Shown piece by piece: positions 52,054 through 61,238 of a stretch of DNA of 64,000 bases. The stretch's first letter is position 1. The number at the start of each line of letters is the position of its first letter. The stretch is from the NCBI RefSeq assembly GCF_009707365.1, contig NZ_CP046122.1, positions 3,596,001 through 3,660,000 on the forward strand. Reading direction: 5' to 3'. Below the pieces are notes generated by a model. It saw only the letters and a list, made by a program, of their open reading frames with translations, was not told the DNA's origin and made no database searches. Origin of the DNA: Microlunatus sp. Gsoil 973. GTDB lineage: Bacteria; Actinomycetota; Actinomycetes; Propionibacteriales; Propionibacteriaceae. The translations under genes were made by a program, and so were the position numbers.

Positions 52054-55000
52054 TCAGTGGACCAGCTGAACCGTCGCTGACCGGCTGAGACCGCCGGAGG
52101 CGACCGTGACCTGCACCGATCCGGGTTGTACGGCATGTAGCCTGCCCGAACCACGATCGAGAACAGCAAGCGTTCCCGTCCGAGACATGGCCTTCTGCAG
52201 GTCTGCCACGGATTCGATGATCACCAGACCCGCACTCCCCGACCACACGACACTGGCCGGGAAACGCAGCGGGAAGGTCAGGCCGAACCCGGTCGTACTG
52301 CCGGTCGCCGACACGGCCGCGGAGTCCCCGACCGTGATCGCGGCCGGTGCGGTCAGCGTGATCTTGTCGATCACCGGGTTGACCTTTGCCTGCAGCCAGG
52401 TGCGGGTCTGCGGGCTGGGCTTTCCCGCAGTGATCGTTCCCGGTTCCGGGTCGACCCCGACCAGCATCCAGCCGAAGAATCCGCCGTGGTCCGGTGACGC
52501 GTACGGCGTCTTGCCGACGGCCGGAGTGGTCACCTCCAGCAGACCGTCGTCGCGGCGGACCGACGCCGTGTGAACGTGACCGGTGAACAGCGCGATGGGC
52601 TTACCGGCACGCTCCCGGAAGTCGGTGAGCCAGTTCTTGATCATCATCGCCTCGAGCTGGTCGGACAGCTGGGAGGCGCCGGCTCCGGTCGGATCGGCAA
52701 GCGGATGGTGGAAGGAGACGATCACCGACCTCAACGCAGGATCGACTGCAGCCTTGTCGAGTTCCTCACGCAACCCGATGATCTGGTCCCAGTCGGAGGT
52801 GCGGATGTCACCCGTGTGGGAGTCGAGCATGATCACCCGGGTGCCGCGGTGATCGAAGATCTGGTGGGTCGGCCGGCCGGTGGCCGCAACGAAGGCGTCC
52901 AGTCCGCCGCTCGCCGAAAGGCCCGCCTCGTGGTTGCCCGGACCCCAATAGACCGGGAGATCCGCGGGTACGTGATCTTCCAGCAACCCCAACGCCAGCT
53001 CGAAGTCGGCCGGATCGTCACCGTCGACGAAATCGCCGTTGATCAGGAGGAAGTCCGGTCCGGCGGCGACCGCCTGATCCAGCGCTATCCCGGCCTGTCG
53101 CCCGGAGAACGAATCAAGGCCCTGCGCGGCGCTGACGTGCAGATCGGACAGCACGGCGAAGGTCCAGCGTCGGGTGCCGACCGCCGAGCGTTGCTCGAGA
53201 ACGTAGGGGTCCGGGTGCGGCGGCTGGTCGTTGGGCGGCTGGTTGCCGACGAGAGCGGTCAGGCCGTCGAACAGCAGCGCACCGGAGTTCTTGTTGGTCT
53301 GCGAGGTTTCGGCGATGTAGACGCGGGTCAGGGTGATCGGCGCGGAGAAGCCGTCGGGAATGTCGCCGACCACCTGCTTCCAGCCGGTCCAGTCGACCAC
53401 CGTGGCGAAGGTGAACGGCACATTGGTGGTGCCCTGGGAGGACATCATCGCCCGCAGCCAGTGCAGCTTCCCGTCGCCCTTGACCCACAGCGACAGCTTC
53501 TTGGCGCCGGCCGGCAGGGTGATCGGTGATCCGGCAACGGCATATGCCGCTGAGGTGCTGGGCTGGCCGGTGAAGTCGTAGCTGAGTTGCAGCGCGTGGT
53601 TACCGGCCGGTGCGTCCGGCCGGTCGGTGGCGTCGACATAGGCCACCGTGGCCGAGCCGCGGGCGGCGAGTGCGGTCCAGGTCTCCTCCGGCTCGAAGTC
53701 GGCGAGCGGTTCCTCCACCCAGCCCACGACGACCGTCAACGTCGTCGACGTGCTGCCGACGGTTGCGGTCAGCGCGGTGGTGGTGCCGCCGGGAACGTCC
53801 AGGCCGCTGATCGTCAGGCCGCCGTCGTCGGCCTCAGCCACCGTGATCACGTCGTGGTCGTAGTCGAGGCCCACATCGCGGGCGGCGACTGGGGCGCCGA
53901 AGCCGTCGGCGTCGACACCGGTGAGGCCGACCGATGCGCTGCCTTTGGTGTCGATGGTGATCACGGTGTCGGTGAACATCAGATGATCGAGTTCGCCGAT
54001 CACCCGGATCGGATGCCTGCCGTGTGCCGCACCGGAGGACGCATGCAGCGACCCGGCGCCTGGTTGTCCGGCGTGCAGGAGGCCCTCGTGGACGGTGCCG
54101 AGCTTGGGCGGGACGACGCTCCAGTCGACCTTCTCCACCTCGACCGGCGCCCACGCCTCGTCGTATCCGGCGGCCACGAGCGTCAGCGTCAGCCCCGGAA
54201 CAACGCGATCGGCCTGCGGCCGCAGATCAAGGCCACGAAGCCGCCCGGACCCTCTGGCACCGAACAGGCCGACGCCGTCGGCGATCAGCCGCTCGTTGCC
54301 GTCCGACGGTGTGTTGGTCACGGTCACCTTCCGGTCGCCGGGATGCCGGGCAACCATTTCGGTGGACCCGCCGCCGTCCAACATGAACGCGCTGTCCGCG
54401 CCGAGCCGGACCATCAACTTCGCAGTGTCATCGAAGCTCAGCCCGGTGGAGAAGTTGGCACCCCCGTCGATCGCGACCAGCAGGACTCGGTCGCCCGATG
54501 CCGGCCAGCCGATCGCCGACCGCGGCTTGGGTTCGTCGTTGCCGGTGCTGGGCGGGAAGTCCACGGGTCGGCCGTTCGTGACCAGGACCGCCCCACTGCC
54601 CAGTGCCATCCGAAGGCCGACCGGTGAGTCGGTTCTGGCGGCGTACGAGACGGCAACCGGATCGCCGACCCTGGCCGCGGCGAGCCGATCCGCGCCGGTT
54701 CCGGTGCCGATGACGACCAATCCATCGTCCGGGACCGGTTCCTCGGTGATCTTGCCGCTGATCCCACTGACCGTGCCGTTCTTGACGATCAGTTCGGTGT
54801 ACGGGCCCGTGCCCTGCAGCAATGAACGGGACGCGTCACCCCACAGCGGGGTGAAGATCGCGACTCCGTCCATCGGTAGGGCGACGGTGTTGACCGCGGC
54901 CAGCGGGCACCGCACGCCTGCGACGGTGATCGTTCCGTCGAGCACGAGATCGGCGATCCGGGCGATCCGGTCGACGCCGACCGTCGCCACCGTGGCGTGC

Positions 55001-55509
55001 CTGATGTCGGCCTTGCGCAGCTCCCCGTTCTTGACCTCCGGACCGATCGGCGCGTTGGTCTGGGTGATGTCGAAATAGTCACCGTTCACCGCGGCGACCG
55101 CCCGCTGGGCATCAGCGGTTGCCGCCAGCGTCCAGGGGTCGCTGATCTTGTCCGCCACCAGGTCCACGTCGACCGACGGCAGTGTGAGGTCGGCGTTCAG
55201 CACGCTGACCCGCAGCCAGCCGCTGCGGCCGAACGTGTCGAACGTGGTCAGCGCGATCCCTGGAGCGACCGGCAGGTCGATCCGGTTCACCTCGACTGAT
55301 TCGCCCTCAACCGTGGTCTGGTAGTCGGGTCGCTCGAATCCGGTGCCGCCGGTCAGCACCGGTGCTGCGGCCCGCTCGGAGTCGGAAGGGTCTCCGTAGG
55401 CGTAGCGGTTCGTCGCGACCAGACCAGCAGTGGCGACCGCCCCGGCGATCAGCCCGCGCCGGGAGAACCGAAAACTATTTTCAGATTGGCGCGCTTCGAT
55501 GTTGGACAT
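52054..55509 (-). CDS. Tat-exported fusion: phosphodiester glycosidase (NAGPA) plus metallophosphoesterase
   Basis: 1151 aa. Tat signal FSRRGLIAGAVATAGLVA (residues 14-31). NAGPA domain about 65-415 (AAVNGDYFDI, VAIDGGANFSTG, FMLDGGGSTEMV). Ig/Big-like region about 420-600. A carbohydrate-binding-like beta domain about 600-760. Calcineurin-like phosphoesterase about 785-1020 with metal motifs SDLH, GDF-D, GNHE, FHHP and GHVH. C-terminal Big-like domain. Likely a secreted enzyme that removes phosphodiester-linked sugars and phosphate from envelope or environmental polymers. The start ATG 55509 has a weak ribosome site. It stands alone and is convergent with the PemK-like gene. Confidence 0.9.
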   Translation of the reverse strand: MSNIEARQSENSFRFSRRGLIAGAVATAGLVATNRYAYGDPSDSERAAAPVLTGGTGFERPDYQTTVEGESVEVNRIDLPVAPGIALTTFDTFGRSGWLRVSVLNADLTLPSVDVDLVADKISDPWTLAATADAQRAVAAVNGDYFDITQTNAPIGPEVKNGELRKADIRHATVATVGVDRIARIADLVLDGTITVAGVRCPLAAVNTVALPMDGVAIFTPLWGDASRSLLQGTGPYTELIVKNGTVSGISGKITEEPVPDDGLVVIGTGTGADRLAAARVGDPVAVSYAARTDSPVGLRMALGSGAVLVTNGRPVDFPPSTGNDEPKPRSAIGWPASGDRVLLVAIDGGANFSTGLSFDDTAKLMVRLGADSAFMLDGGGSTEMVARHPGDRKVTVTNTPSDGNERLIADGVGLFGARGSGRLRGLDLRPQADRVVPGLTLTLVAAGYDEAWAPVEVEKVDWSVVPPKLGTVHEGLLHAGQPGAGSLHASSGAAHGRHPIRVIGELDHLMFTDTVITIDTKGSASVGLTGVDADGFGAPVAARDVGLDYDHDVITVAEADDGGLTISGLDVPGGTTTALTATVGSTSTTLTVVVGWVEEPLADFEPEETWTALAARGSATVAYVDATDRPDAPAGNHALQLSYDFTGQPSTSAAYAVAGSPITLPAGAKKLSLWVKGDGKLHWLRAMMSSQGTTNVPFTFATVVDWTGWKQVVGDIPDGFSAPITLTRVYIAETSQTNKNSGALLFDGLTALVGNQPPNDQPPHPDPYVLEQRSAVGTRRWTFAVLSDLHVSAAQGLDSFSGRQAGIALDQAVAAGPDFLLINGDFVDGDDPADFELALGLLEDHVPADLPVYWGPGNHEAGLSASGGLDAFVAATGRPTHQIFDHRGTRVIMLDSHTGDIRTSDWDQIIGLREELDKAAVDPALRSVIVSFHHPLADPTGAGASQLSDQLEAMMIKNWLTDFRERAGKPIALFTGHVHTASVRRDDGLLEVTTPAVGKTPYASPDHGGFFGWMLVGVDPEPGTITAGKPSPQTRTWLQAKVNPVIDKITLTAPAAITVGDSAAVSATGSTTGFGLTFPLRFPASVVWSGSAGLVIIESVADLQKAMSRTGTLAVLDRGSGRLHAVQPGSVQVTVASGGLSRSATVQLVH

Positions 55510-55622
55510 GTACCCAGATCATAGGCAGATCGAGCCGATCTGGGAATGGGATCCGATCATGGATCTGGGAACCGTTCTGGTTGGTTCGGGCCCCTGCAAG
55601 CGACGCGGCTAACCTCAGGGGT

Positions 55623-56066
55623 GTGTTCAAAGTCTTCCTCGCCCTGCACATCCTGGCCGCCGTCGGCGCTGTCGGCCCGTTGATCCACGCCGCGACGACG
55701 GCCGCCCGCGGATTACGCAGATCCAACGCGGCGTCGACCGCCGAAGCCTCCCGGATGCTGCGCGTGTATTCGATCGCGTCGGTCATCGTGGTGATCTTCG
55801 GATTCGGGCTGATGTCGATGATCTCGCCGTACACCAACAAGAAGGTGGCGACCTTCACCGACACCTGGATCTGGCTGTCGGTGGTGCTGTGGCTGATCGG
55901 TGTCGCGCTGTCCCTTGGCGTGCTCTCCCGGACACTCGACCGGGCGACCACCATGATCAACAACAACGAGTCGATCGCTGCCCTGCGCGGGCGGGTCGCC
56001 GCGGTCGGCGGCCTCATCGGCGTGATCTTCGCGGCGATCATCGTGCTGATGGTCTACCGGCCGTAG
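55623..56066 (+). CDS. DUF2269-like small membrane protein
   Basis: 147 aa from GTG 55623 (MFKVFLALHILAAVGAVGP). Four hydrophobic helices: the N-terminal one containing His (LALHILAAVGAVGPLIHAA), SIASVIVVIFGFGLM, WIWLSVVLWLIGVALSLGVL and VGGLIGVIFAAIIVLMVY. The first-helix histidine pattern and size fit DUF2269-type proteins, although the match is by eye. The role is unknown. It is followed by a SnoaL-like gene after 55 bp. Confidence 0.72.
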   Translation: MFKVFLALHILAAVGAVGPLIHAATTAARGLRRSNAASTAEASRMLRVYSIASVIVVIFGFGLMSMISPYTNKKVATFTDTWIWLSVVLWLIGVALSLGVLSRTLDRATTMINNNESIAALRGRVAAVGGLIGVIFAAIIVLMVYRP

Positions 56067-56121
56067 CGGTTCGGCGTATCGTCGCATCCATCGGATGCGC
56101 GTGGCTCGTTCGGGGGTGGAG

Positions 56122-56532
56122 ATGGTTTCTGAGGTGACCGGCGAGGTCGGGACCGAGGCCGGGCGGCGGTTCGCGGCGGCGTTGGCCGGAAAACAGGTCG
56201 CCGTACTCACCGGTCTGCTGGCACCCGACGTCGATTTCCGCGGACTGACCCCTGGCCGGGCCTGGGAGGCGTCCGACGCCGCCGGAGTGATGACCATCCT
56301 GCTGGATCACTGGTTCGAGCCCACGGACGAGATCGACGAGTTGGTCGCGATCACGGTGTCGTCGGTCGCCGATCGGCAACACGTCAGCTATCGGCTGCGC
56401 GGTCACAATGCCGACGGACCCTTCGTCGTGGAGCAGCAGATGTACTACCAGGTCGACACCGATGACCCGGGCGGCGACCGGATCCGCTGGATGCGCGTCC
56501 TGTGCTCCGGCTTCCGCCCGCCCGGCCGGTGA
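56122..56532 (+). CDS. SnoaL/NTF2-like domain protein
   Basis: 136 aa. ATG 56122 follows GGGGGTGGAG. The pattern (RRFAAALAGKQVAVLTGLLAPDVDFRGLTPGRAWEA over residues 12-47, then beta strands HVSYRLRGHNADGPFVVEQQMYY) is that of small NTF2-fold proteins. No catalytic residues can be assigned. It ends 39 bases before the nucleoside hydrolase start. Confidence 0.72.
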   Translation: MVSEVTGEVGTEAGRRFAAALAGKQVAVLTGLLAPDVDFRGLTPGRAWEASDAAGVMTILLDHWFEPTDEIDELVAITVSSVADRQHVSYRLRGHNADGPFVVEQQMYYQVDTDDPGGDRIRWMRVLCSGFRPPGR

Positions 56533-56570
56533 CCCCGGGCGCCGATGTGACGACCCGTAGGGTCTTCGGC

Positions 56571-57605
56571 GTGAGTACCTCGCGCGTTCCGCTGATCCTC
56601 GACTGCGACACCGGTATCGACGACAGCCTCGCCCTGCTGTACCTCCTGCAACATCCCGCAGCAGACCTGGCCGCGGTCCTCTCGACCGCCGGCAATGTCC
56701 CGGTCGACGTCGTCACCGCCAACAATCTTTGCTGGCTGGAGTATTGCGGCCGTTCCGACATCGAGGTCGCCCGGGGCGTCGACGGTCCGCTGGTCGCCGA
56801 ACTGATGACCTGTGAGGACACCCACGGCCCGCGCGGGGTCGGCTACGCCGAACTTCCCGCGCCGACATCCCTGCCGTCCGGACGGTCCGCGGCCGATGCC
56901 TGGATCGAGCTGACCAAGGAACGCCCGGGCGAGTTCGTCGGCCTGGTGATCGGGCCGTGCACAAACCTGGCCCACGCGATCGGCAAGGATCCCGACCTTC
57001 CGCGCCGGTTGCGCCGCTTGGTGATCATGGGTGGTGCCTTCAGTCATCCCGGTAACACGACGCCCACGGCGGAATGGAACGTCGCCGTCGACCCGGAAGC
57101 GGCGCACGTGGTGTTCAACGCGTTCGGGATCGGCGGGGCACCCCAGCCCATCATCTGCTCGTTGGGACTGACCGAACGGGTCGCCTTCACTCCGGACCAT
57201 CTGGTACGCCTCGCCCGGCTCGCCGGGAGCACTCCGGTCGAGCATCTGTCGGCCGCCGATGATCATGGCGTGCGATCCCGGGCCGGCAACCGCACCATCG
57301 GGCTGTTGACGGATGCGCTGCGCTTCTACTTCGAGTTCCACCATGATCATGACGAGGGCTACCTCGCTCACGTCCACGACCCGTTTGCGGCTGCCGTCGC
57401 CCTCGAGCCCTCGATCGCCCGCACCCGGCCGGCAGTTGTCGATGTCGAACTGTCCGGGACCTTGACGCGTGGCACGACGATCGCCGACACCCGCGGATTC
57501 TGGGGCCGGTCACCGAATGCGCAGATCGCGGTGGAGACGGATGTCGGTGCGTTCTTCGACGACCTGTTGATGGTGCTTGCCGATCTTGCTCGCCGGCTGG
57601 GCTGA
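56571..57605 (+). CDS. Inosine-uridine-preferring nucleoside hydrolase family protein
   Basis: 344 aa from GTG 56571 (MSTSRVPLILDCDTGIDD). The calcium-binding motif DCDTGIDDSLALLYLL (residues 9-24) is diagnostic. Further family segments: VIMGGAFSHPGNTTPTAEWNVAVDPEAA (residues 155-182), the C-terminal Ca ligand region HVHDPFAAAVAL, and RGTTIADTRG. It hydrolyses the N-glycosidic bond of ribonucleosides in salvage. The frame is open to 56502, but the motif position and the GTG support this start. Confidence 0.92.
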   Translation: MSTSRVPLILDCDTGIDDSLALLYLLQHPAADLAAVLSTAGNVPVDVVTANNLCWLEYCGRSDIEVARGVDGPLVAELMTCEDTHGPRGVGYAELPAPTSLPSGRSAADAWIELTKERPGEFVGLVIGPCTNLAHAIGKDPDLPRRLRRLVIMGGAFSHPGNTTPTAEWNVAVDPEAAHVVFNAFGIGGAPQPIICSLGLTERVAFTPDHLVRLARLAGSTPVEHLSAADDHGVRSRAGNRTIGLLTDALRFYFEFHHDHDEGYLAHVHDPFAAAVALEPSIARTRPAVVDVELSGTLTRGTTIADTRGFWGRSPNAQIAVETDVGAFFDDLLMVLADLARRLG

Positions 57606-57914
57606 GCCGCCTCGGAATGACAGACGCTTGGACGTCGATCAACGATCGCCAATCGGGTAACGAGCACCCCGCCTGACCGGTGTGGCCCACCGGCGCCGCC
57701 CGGCGTCCCATCCGTCGATCCCGCAGTCGGACTCCGGGAGGTCACGGGGGACATCCCCAGCAATCCCGCGAGGACTGGATTGCACGGATCGCGACGCTAC
57801 CAATTGCGGCATGGAAAGCGTCCGATCCGAGATCACGCGATGAGCGCAGAAGATCGACCAGCCGTCGTTGGTCCGCTCTTGCCTGATCACTCGTGCCTGA
57901 TCACTCGTGCCTGA
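57606..57914. other. Convergent intergenic stretch
   Basis: 309 bases between the nucleoside hydrolase and the ferredoxin gene. No credible gene. A 6-bp hairpin CCGGTG-TGGCC-CACCGG at 57677-57693 may terminate transcription from either side. The right end contains the 14-bp tandem repeat. Confidence 0.6.
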
Positions 57915-57933
57915 TCACTCGTGGCTGATCACT
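57881..57933. repeat. 14-bp tandem repeat, 3.8 copies (gcctgatcactcgt)
   Basis: Exact copies at 57881-57894, 57895-57908 and 57909-57922, then a diverged partial copy. Each contains the palindrome TGATCA. The ferredoxin stop codon lies in the third copy, so each additional copy would fall after the stop. Confidence 0.9.
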
Positions 57934-58175
57934 TCTCGACTCGGCGATTCCTCAACGGTGATCGCCCGGCCTGGGCAGACCACGGCGGCATGGCGTACGT
58001 CGTCGGCGATCTCATCGCTCGGATCGTCACGGATCAGCACGACGACACCGTCCTCCTCACGTTGATCGAACACACCCGGTGCTGACATCACGCACTGGCC
58101 GGAGGAGAGGCAGCGGTCCTGGTCGATGATCACGCGCACCGGTTGCGTCCGTTCCTCTTCGTCGTTTGCGATCAC
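57915..58175 (-). CDS. [3Fe-4S]-type ferredoxin, P450 partner
   Basis: 86 aa. ATG 58175 lies in an ATGA overlap with the P450 stop; GTG 58139 (MRVIIDQDRCLSSGQC), preceded by GAGGAAC, could be the true start. Cysteines: RCLSSGQCVMSAPGVF and VVCPGRAI, i.e. C-x5-C and C-P, the three-cysteine pattern of P450-linked actinobacterial ferredoxins, with Ser/Gly in the position of the fourth cysteine. It transfers electrons to the upstream-encoded P450. Confidence 0.93.
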   Translation of the reverse strand: MIANDEEERTQPVRVIIDQDRCLSSGQCVMSAPGVFDQREEDGVVVLIRDDPSDEIADDVRHAAVVCPGRAITVEESPSREVISHE

Positions 58176-59392
58176 CAGGTGACCGGAAGCTCAGAGACGC
58201 CGTACACCTCATGGTCGTGCTTGAAGTTGATCTCGTCCAGCTCGCTCGCCGGCCGGAGCGTCGGGATCCTCCGGTAGAGCGTGGTGAGGGCGACATCGAG
58301 CTCGAGTCGGGCCAGGGGTTGGCCCAAGCACTGGTGGGCGCCGAAGCCGAACGCCAGGTGGGTACGCGCGTCGCGGGACAGATCGAGACGGTGCGGCTCG
58401 GCGAAGGCCTCCGGATCGCGGTTGGCGATCTCGTTGGGGAAGATGATGCCTTCACCGGCCCTGATCAGCTGGCCGGCGAACTCGATGTCCTCGGCCGCCA
58501 CCCGGCGACGGCCGAGGTGGGTGATCGACAGGTAGCGCAGCAACTCCTCGACGGCGGAGTTGATCAACCGGGGACCCTCTGACGTTCGCAGCAGCCGGAA
58601 CTGTTCGGGATGCTCGAAGAGCGCGAGCGTACCGAGCGCGATCATGTTCGCGGTGGTCTCGTGTCCGGCGACCAGCAGGAGTACTCCGGTCTGCGCGGCC
58701 TCGGCTCGGGTCAACTCCCCCGCCGTGACCCGTTCCGCCAGCCCGGACAGCACGCCTTTGCCCGGCGCTTCCAGCATCCGGCCCACAAGATCATCCAGAT
58801 AACCGAACAATCGGCCCAATGCAGCCCGCGGCACCATCGGGTCCGGGCTGACCCGGACGATCTGGTTGCTGTTCTCCTGGAAGAACCGGTGATCTTCGTA
58901 CGGAACTCCGAGCAGCTCGCAGATCACCAGCGACGGAACCGGGAGCGCGAAAGCCTCGACCAGGTCCGCGGGGTTCGGCCCGGAGAGCAGGAGGTCGATC
59001 TGATCGTCGACGATCTTCTGTACGGCCGGGCGCATCTGTTTCATCCGCCGCACGGTGAACGGTGCGGTGACCATCCGCCGGAGCCGGTTGTGTTCCGGGT
59101 CGTCCATCAGGATGAAGCTGATCATGCTGTCACCCCGCTCGCCGTGTCGCGGCACGGGATACCCCTGCCGGGTGATGTCGGCGCTGACCCGCTTGTCGGC
59201 CAGCAACGATCGTTGATCATCGAAACGGGTGACCAGCCACGGGGTGGTGCCGTCTGCGAGTCGGACCCTGATCAACCGGCTCTGATCGAGCTTGTCCAGC
59301 AGCGCCGGCGCCGGGTCGAAGGGACAGCCGCTCGCTCGTGGGGCCGGGTAGTCGAGCAGGTCGCTGGTCCGGGACTGCGTCGTTGCCGTCAT
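58172..59392 (-). CDS. Cytochrome P450 (actinobacterial CYP105-like class)
   Basis: 406 aa. ATG 59392 (MTATTQSRTSDLLDYP) is preceded by AGAGGAG. Motifs: MDDPEHNRLRRMVTAPFTVRR (helix C), AGHETTAN in helix I, EELLR in helix K, and the haem loop FGFGAHQCLGQPLARLEL with the axial Cys. All residues needed for function are present. Coupled to the ferredoxin gene. Candidate substrates are small hydrophobic compounds; nothing in the context narrows this. Confidence 0.95.
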   Translation of the reverse strand: MTATTQSRTSDLLDYPAPRASGCPFDPAPALLDKLDQSRLIRVRLADGTTPWLVTRFDDQRSLLADKRVSADITRQGYPVPRHGERGDSMISFILMDDPEHNRLRRMVTAPFTVRRMKQMRPAVQKIVDDQIDLLLSGPNPADLVEAFALPVPSLVICELLGVPYEDHRFFQENSNQIVRVSPDPMVPRAALGRLFGYLDDLVGRMLEAPGKGVLSGLAERVTAGELTRAEAAQTGVLLLVAGHETTANMIALGTLALFEHPEQFRLLRTSEGPRLINSAVEELLRYLSITHLGRRRVAAEDIEFAGQLIRAGEGIIFPNEIANRDPEAFAEPHRLDLSRDARTHLAFGFGAHQCLGQPLARLELDVALTTLYRRIPTLRPASELDEINFKHDHEVYGVSELPVTW

Positions 59393-59474
59393 CGGGACTC
59401 CTCTGAGTGGCCGCCGGGGGACCACTCAAGGATGTCAGCAGCCGGGTGCACCACGCCCCGGATTCGGAACAGGC

Positions 59475-59508
59475 CGAAGGCCGCCACCCACCGGGGTGAC
59501 GGCCTTCG
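59475..59508 (-). terminator. Hairpin terminator after the HesB-like gene
   Basis: A 14-bp stem with one mismatch (CGAAGGCCGcCACC against GGTGaCGGCCTTCG) and a 6-base loop, 26 bases downstream of the HesB-like stop. It separates that gene from the P450 operon in the same direction. Confidence 0.75.
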
Positions 59509-59533
59509 AACGACGTGCCGGTGCGGCCTCGGC

Positions 59534-59812
59534 TCAGCCCTGCTGGGCTAGCTGGAACTGCACATCACCGTCTGCGGTGACCTGGGCATCGAGGACCTTG
59601 TCATCGAGCACCGCTGAGGCGCTCCCCTCCAGGTAGACCTTGGCGTCCCCACTCTCGACGACGGTGTCGCCCGGTTCACCCGCTGCCACCGCCGCGATGG
59701 CGAATGCACCATCGTTCGGGCCGCTGATGCGCAGACCTCCGTCGTCGGACTGGACCTGCTTGTCGACGATGGTCGACACGATGTTGCTGGCGTTCTCGGT
59801 GAGCGTGAGCAT
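59534..59812 (-). CDS. HesB/IscA-like protein lacking cysteines
   Basis: 92 aa. The N-terminus MLTLTENASNIVSTIV and GGLRISGP resemble the HesB/IscA A-type carrier fold. All Fe-S-binding cysteines of that family are missing (no cysteine at all), so it cannot carry a cluster in the usual way. Such small acidic variants occur in actinobacteria with unknown role. ATG 59812, preceded by GGAGAGAG, a good ribosome site. It has its own terminator and appears monocistronic. Confidence 0.85.
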   Translation of the reverse strand: MLTLTENASNIVSTIVDKQVQSDDGGLRISGPNDGAFAIAAVAAGEPGDTVVESGDAKVYLEGSASAVLDDKVLDAQVTADGDVQFQLAQQG

Positions 59813-59924
59813 GATGCTCTCCTCTCTCCTGGTTATTGGTTGCCCAGCGAACAGGCCCCTCCACAGTTCCCGCTTCGGGGCGCATACACAAATGCCAGGT
59901 CCGCGTTGTGGGACCGGGTTGACA

Positions 59925-61238
59925 TCAGGTGGGATCCTCGGGGACCCTGCGACGCGTCAGGGAGTTCTCGTCCTTTTCGCCGACGTAGCGGTTCCGCCCA
60001 CCCAGGTAGCCGCTCACCGCCTGTAACAGGGTCAACACGATCAACATCACTATCACCGGTATCCAGGATCCGGTCAGCGACCGCAACGCGCCCGCCGCAA
60101 CGGGACCGCCGGCGGCCAGCAGATAACCCACGCCCTGGGCCATGCCCGACAGCCGGGCCGTGTCGGTCGCCAGCCGGGTACGCAGCCCGATCAGCGCCAA
60201 CGCGACCGTGATGGATCCGCCGGAGGTCAGACCGCAGAGCACCGCCCACAACGCCAGCAGCTCGGGCCGAACCAGCATCCCGACCAGCGCGACCAGGATC
60301 GGGACGGTGATCAGGCCGGCGACCATCCGCTGGCTGGTGCTGCGCGTCATCAGGGCACTGGCGGCCAGCGCAGCCCCGATGCCGATGGCCTGGTAGAGGA
60401 AAAGATGCAGTCCGGCGACCGCCGGGGACACACCGGCGTCGGCCTCGATGGACGGCAGCCAGTTGACCAGCGTGTAGAAGACCGTCGACTGCAGGCCCAT
60501 ATGCAGGGTGACCTGCCAGGCGAGCGGTGACCGCCATATCGAGTGGTGTCGTTCTGCCGGGTCGAGGACTGCGGGAACGACGGTCTGAACCGGCACGGAT
60601 CCGCGCATCCGGACGGCCCAGACCAGCGCGCCCGCCACCGTCAGGACGACCCAGATGCCGACTGCGGTACGCCAACCGTGCAGCGCGGGCACGCCGAAGG
60701 ACAGACCGGCCAGCGGCACCGCGATGCCGGAGGCGATCGCGGCAAAGGTGTTCATGATCGCGGTGTACGCGCCGGTCATGGCCGCGATCCGATTGCCGAA
60801 GTCGCGCTTGACGACAGCCGGCACCAGAACGTTGTTGACGGCGATCGCAACGCCGATCAGCAGCGTGCCCAACCACAACAGGCCGCCGACACCCACCGAC
60901 CGCAGAATGATCCCGACGATCAGCAGCAGCAACGCGGCCAGCACCGTCCGGTCGATGCCGACTCGCCGGCTCAGCCGGTGGGTCGCTGGGGACACCGCGG
61001 CGAAGGCCAGCAGCGGCAGCGCGGCCAACAGGCCCTCGGCGCCATGCCCGAGCCCGACATCCGAGCCGATCAGGTCGAGGACCGGACCGACCGAGGTGAT
61101 CGCCGGCCGCAGGCACGCCGCGACCAGCAACACACCCGCGACGGCCAACAGCACTCCCGGCGCGCGATGATGTCCGACCTGTCCGCCGACCTGTCGGTTG
61201 CCGACCGGCCGGTCACCGGCTCGCTGTTGCCCATCCAT
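59925..61238 (-). CDS. MFS transporter, CynX/NimT-like
   Basis: 437 aa from ATG 61238 (MDGQQRAGDRPVG); the frame runs further upstream without a signal. Twelve helices, beginning GVLLAVAGVLLVAACLRPAITSVGPVL, whose LRPAITSVGP segment is typical of the cyanate/nitroimidazole subfamily. Further landmarks: LAGLSFGVPALHGWRTAVGIW and the second-half repeat QVTLHMGLQSTVFYTLVNWLPSI, ending in a basic cytoplasmic tail. Substrate unknown. It is divergent from the amidohydrolase gene, with 366 bp between them. Confidence 0.9.
   Translation of the reverse strand: MDGQQRAGDRPVGNRQVGGQVGHHRAPGVLLAVAGVLLVAACLRPAITSVGPVLDLIGSDVGLGHGAEGLLAALPLLAFAAVSPATHRLSRRVGIDRTVLAALLLLIVGIILRSVGVGGLLWLGTLLIGVAIAVNNVLVPAVVKRDFGNRIAAMTGAYTAIMNTFAAIASGIAVPLAGLSFGVPALHGWRTAVGIWVVLTVAGALVWAVRMRGSVPVQTVVPAVLDPAERHHSIWRSPLAWQVTLHMGLQSTVFYTLVNWLPSIEADAGVSPAVAGLHLFLYQAIGIGAALAASALMTRSTSQRMVAGLITVPILVALVGMLVRPELLALWAVLCGLTSGGSITVALALIGLRTRLATDTARLSGMAQGVGYLLAAGGPVAAGALRSLTGSWIPVIVMLIVLTLLQAVSGYLGGRNRYVGEKDENSLTRRRVPEDPT

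Noticed and set aside
57677-57693. Terminator hairpin between nucleoside hydrolase and ferredoxin
   Set aside because: Only a 6-bp stem, too short to call separately in GC-rich DNA. Mentioned in the intergenic entry.
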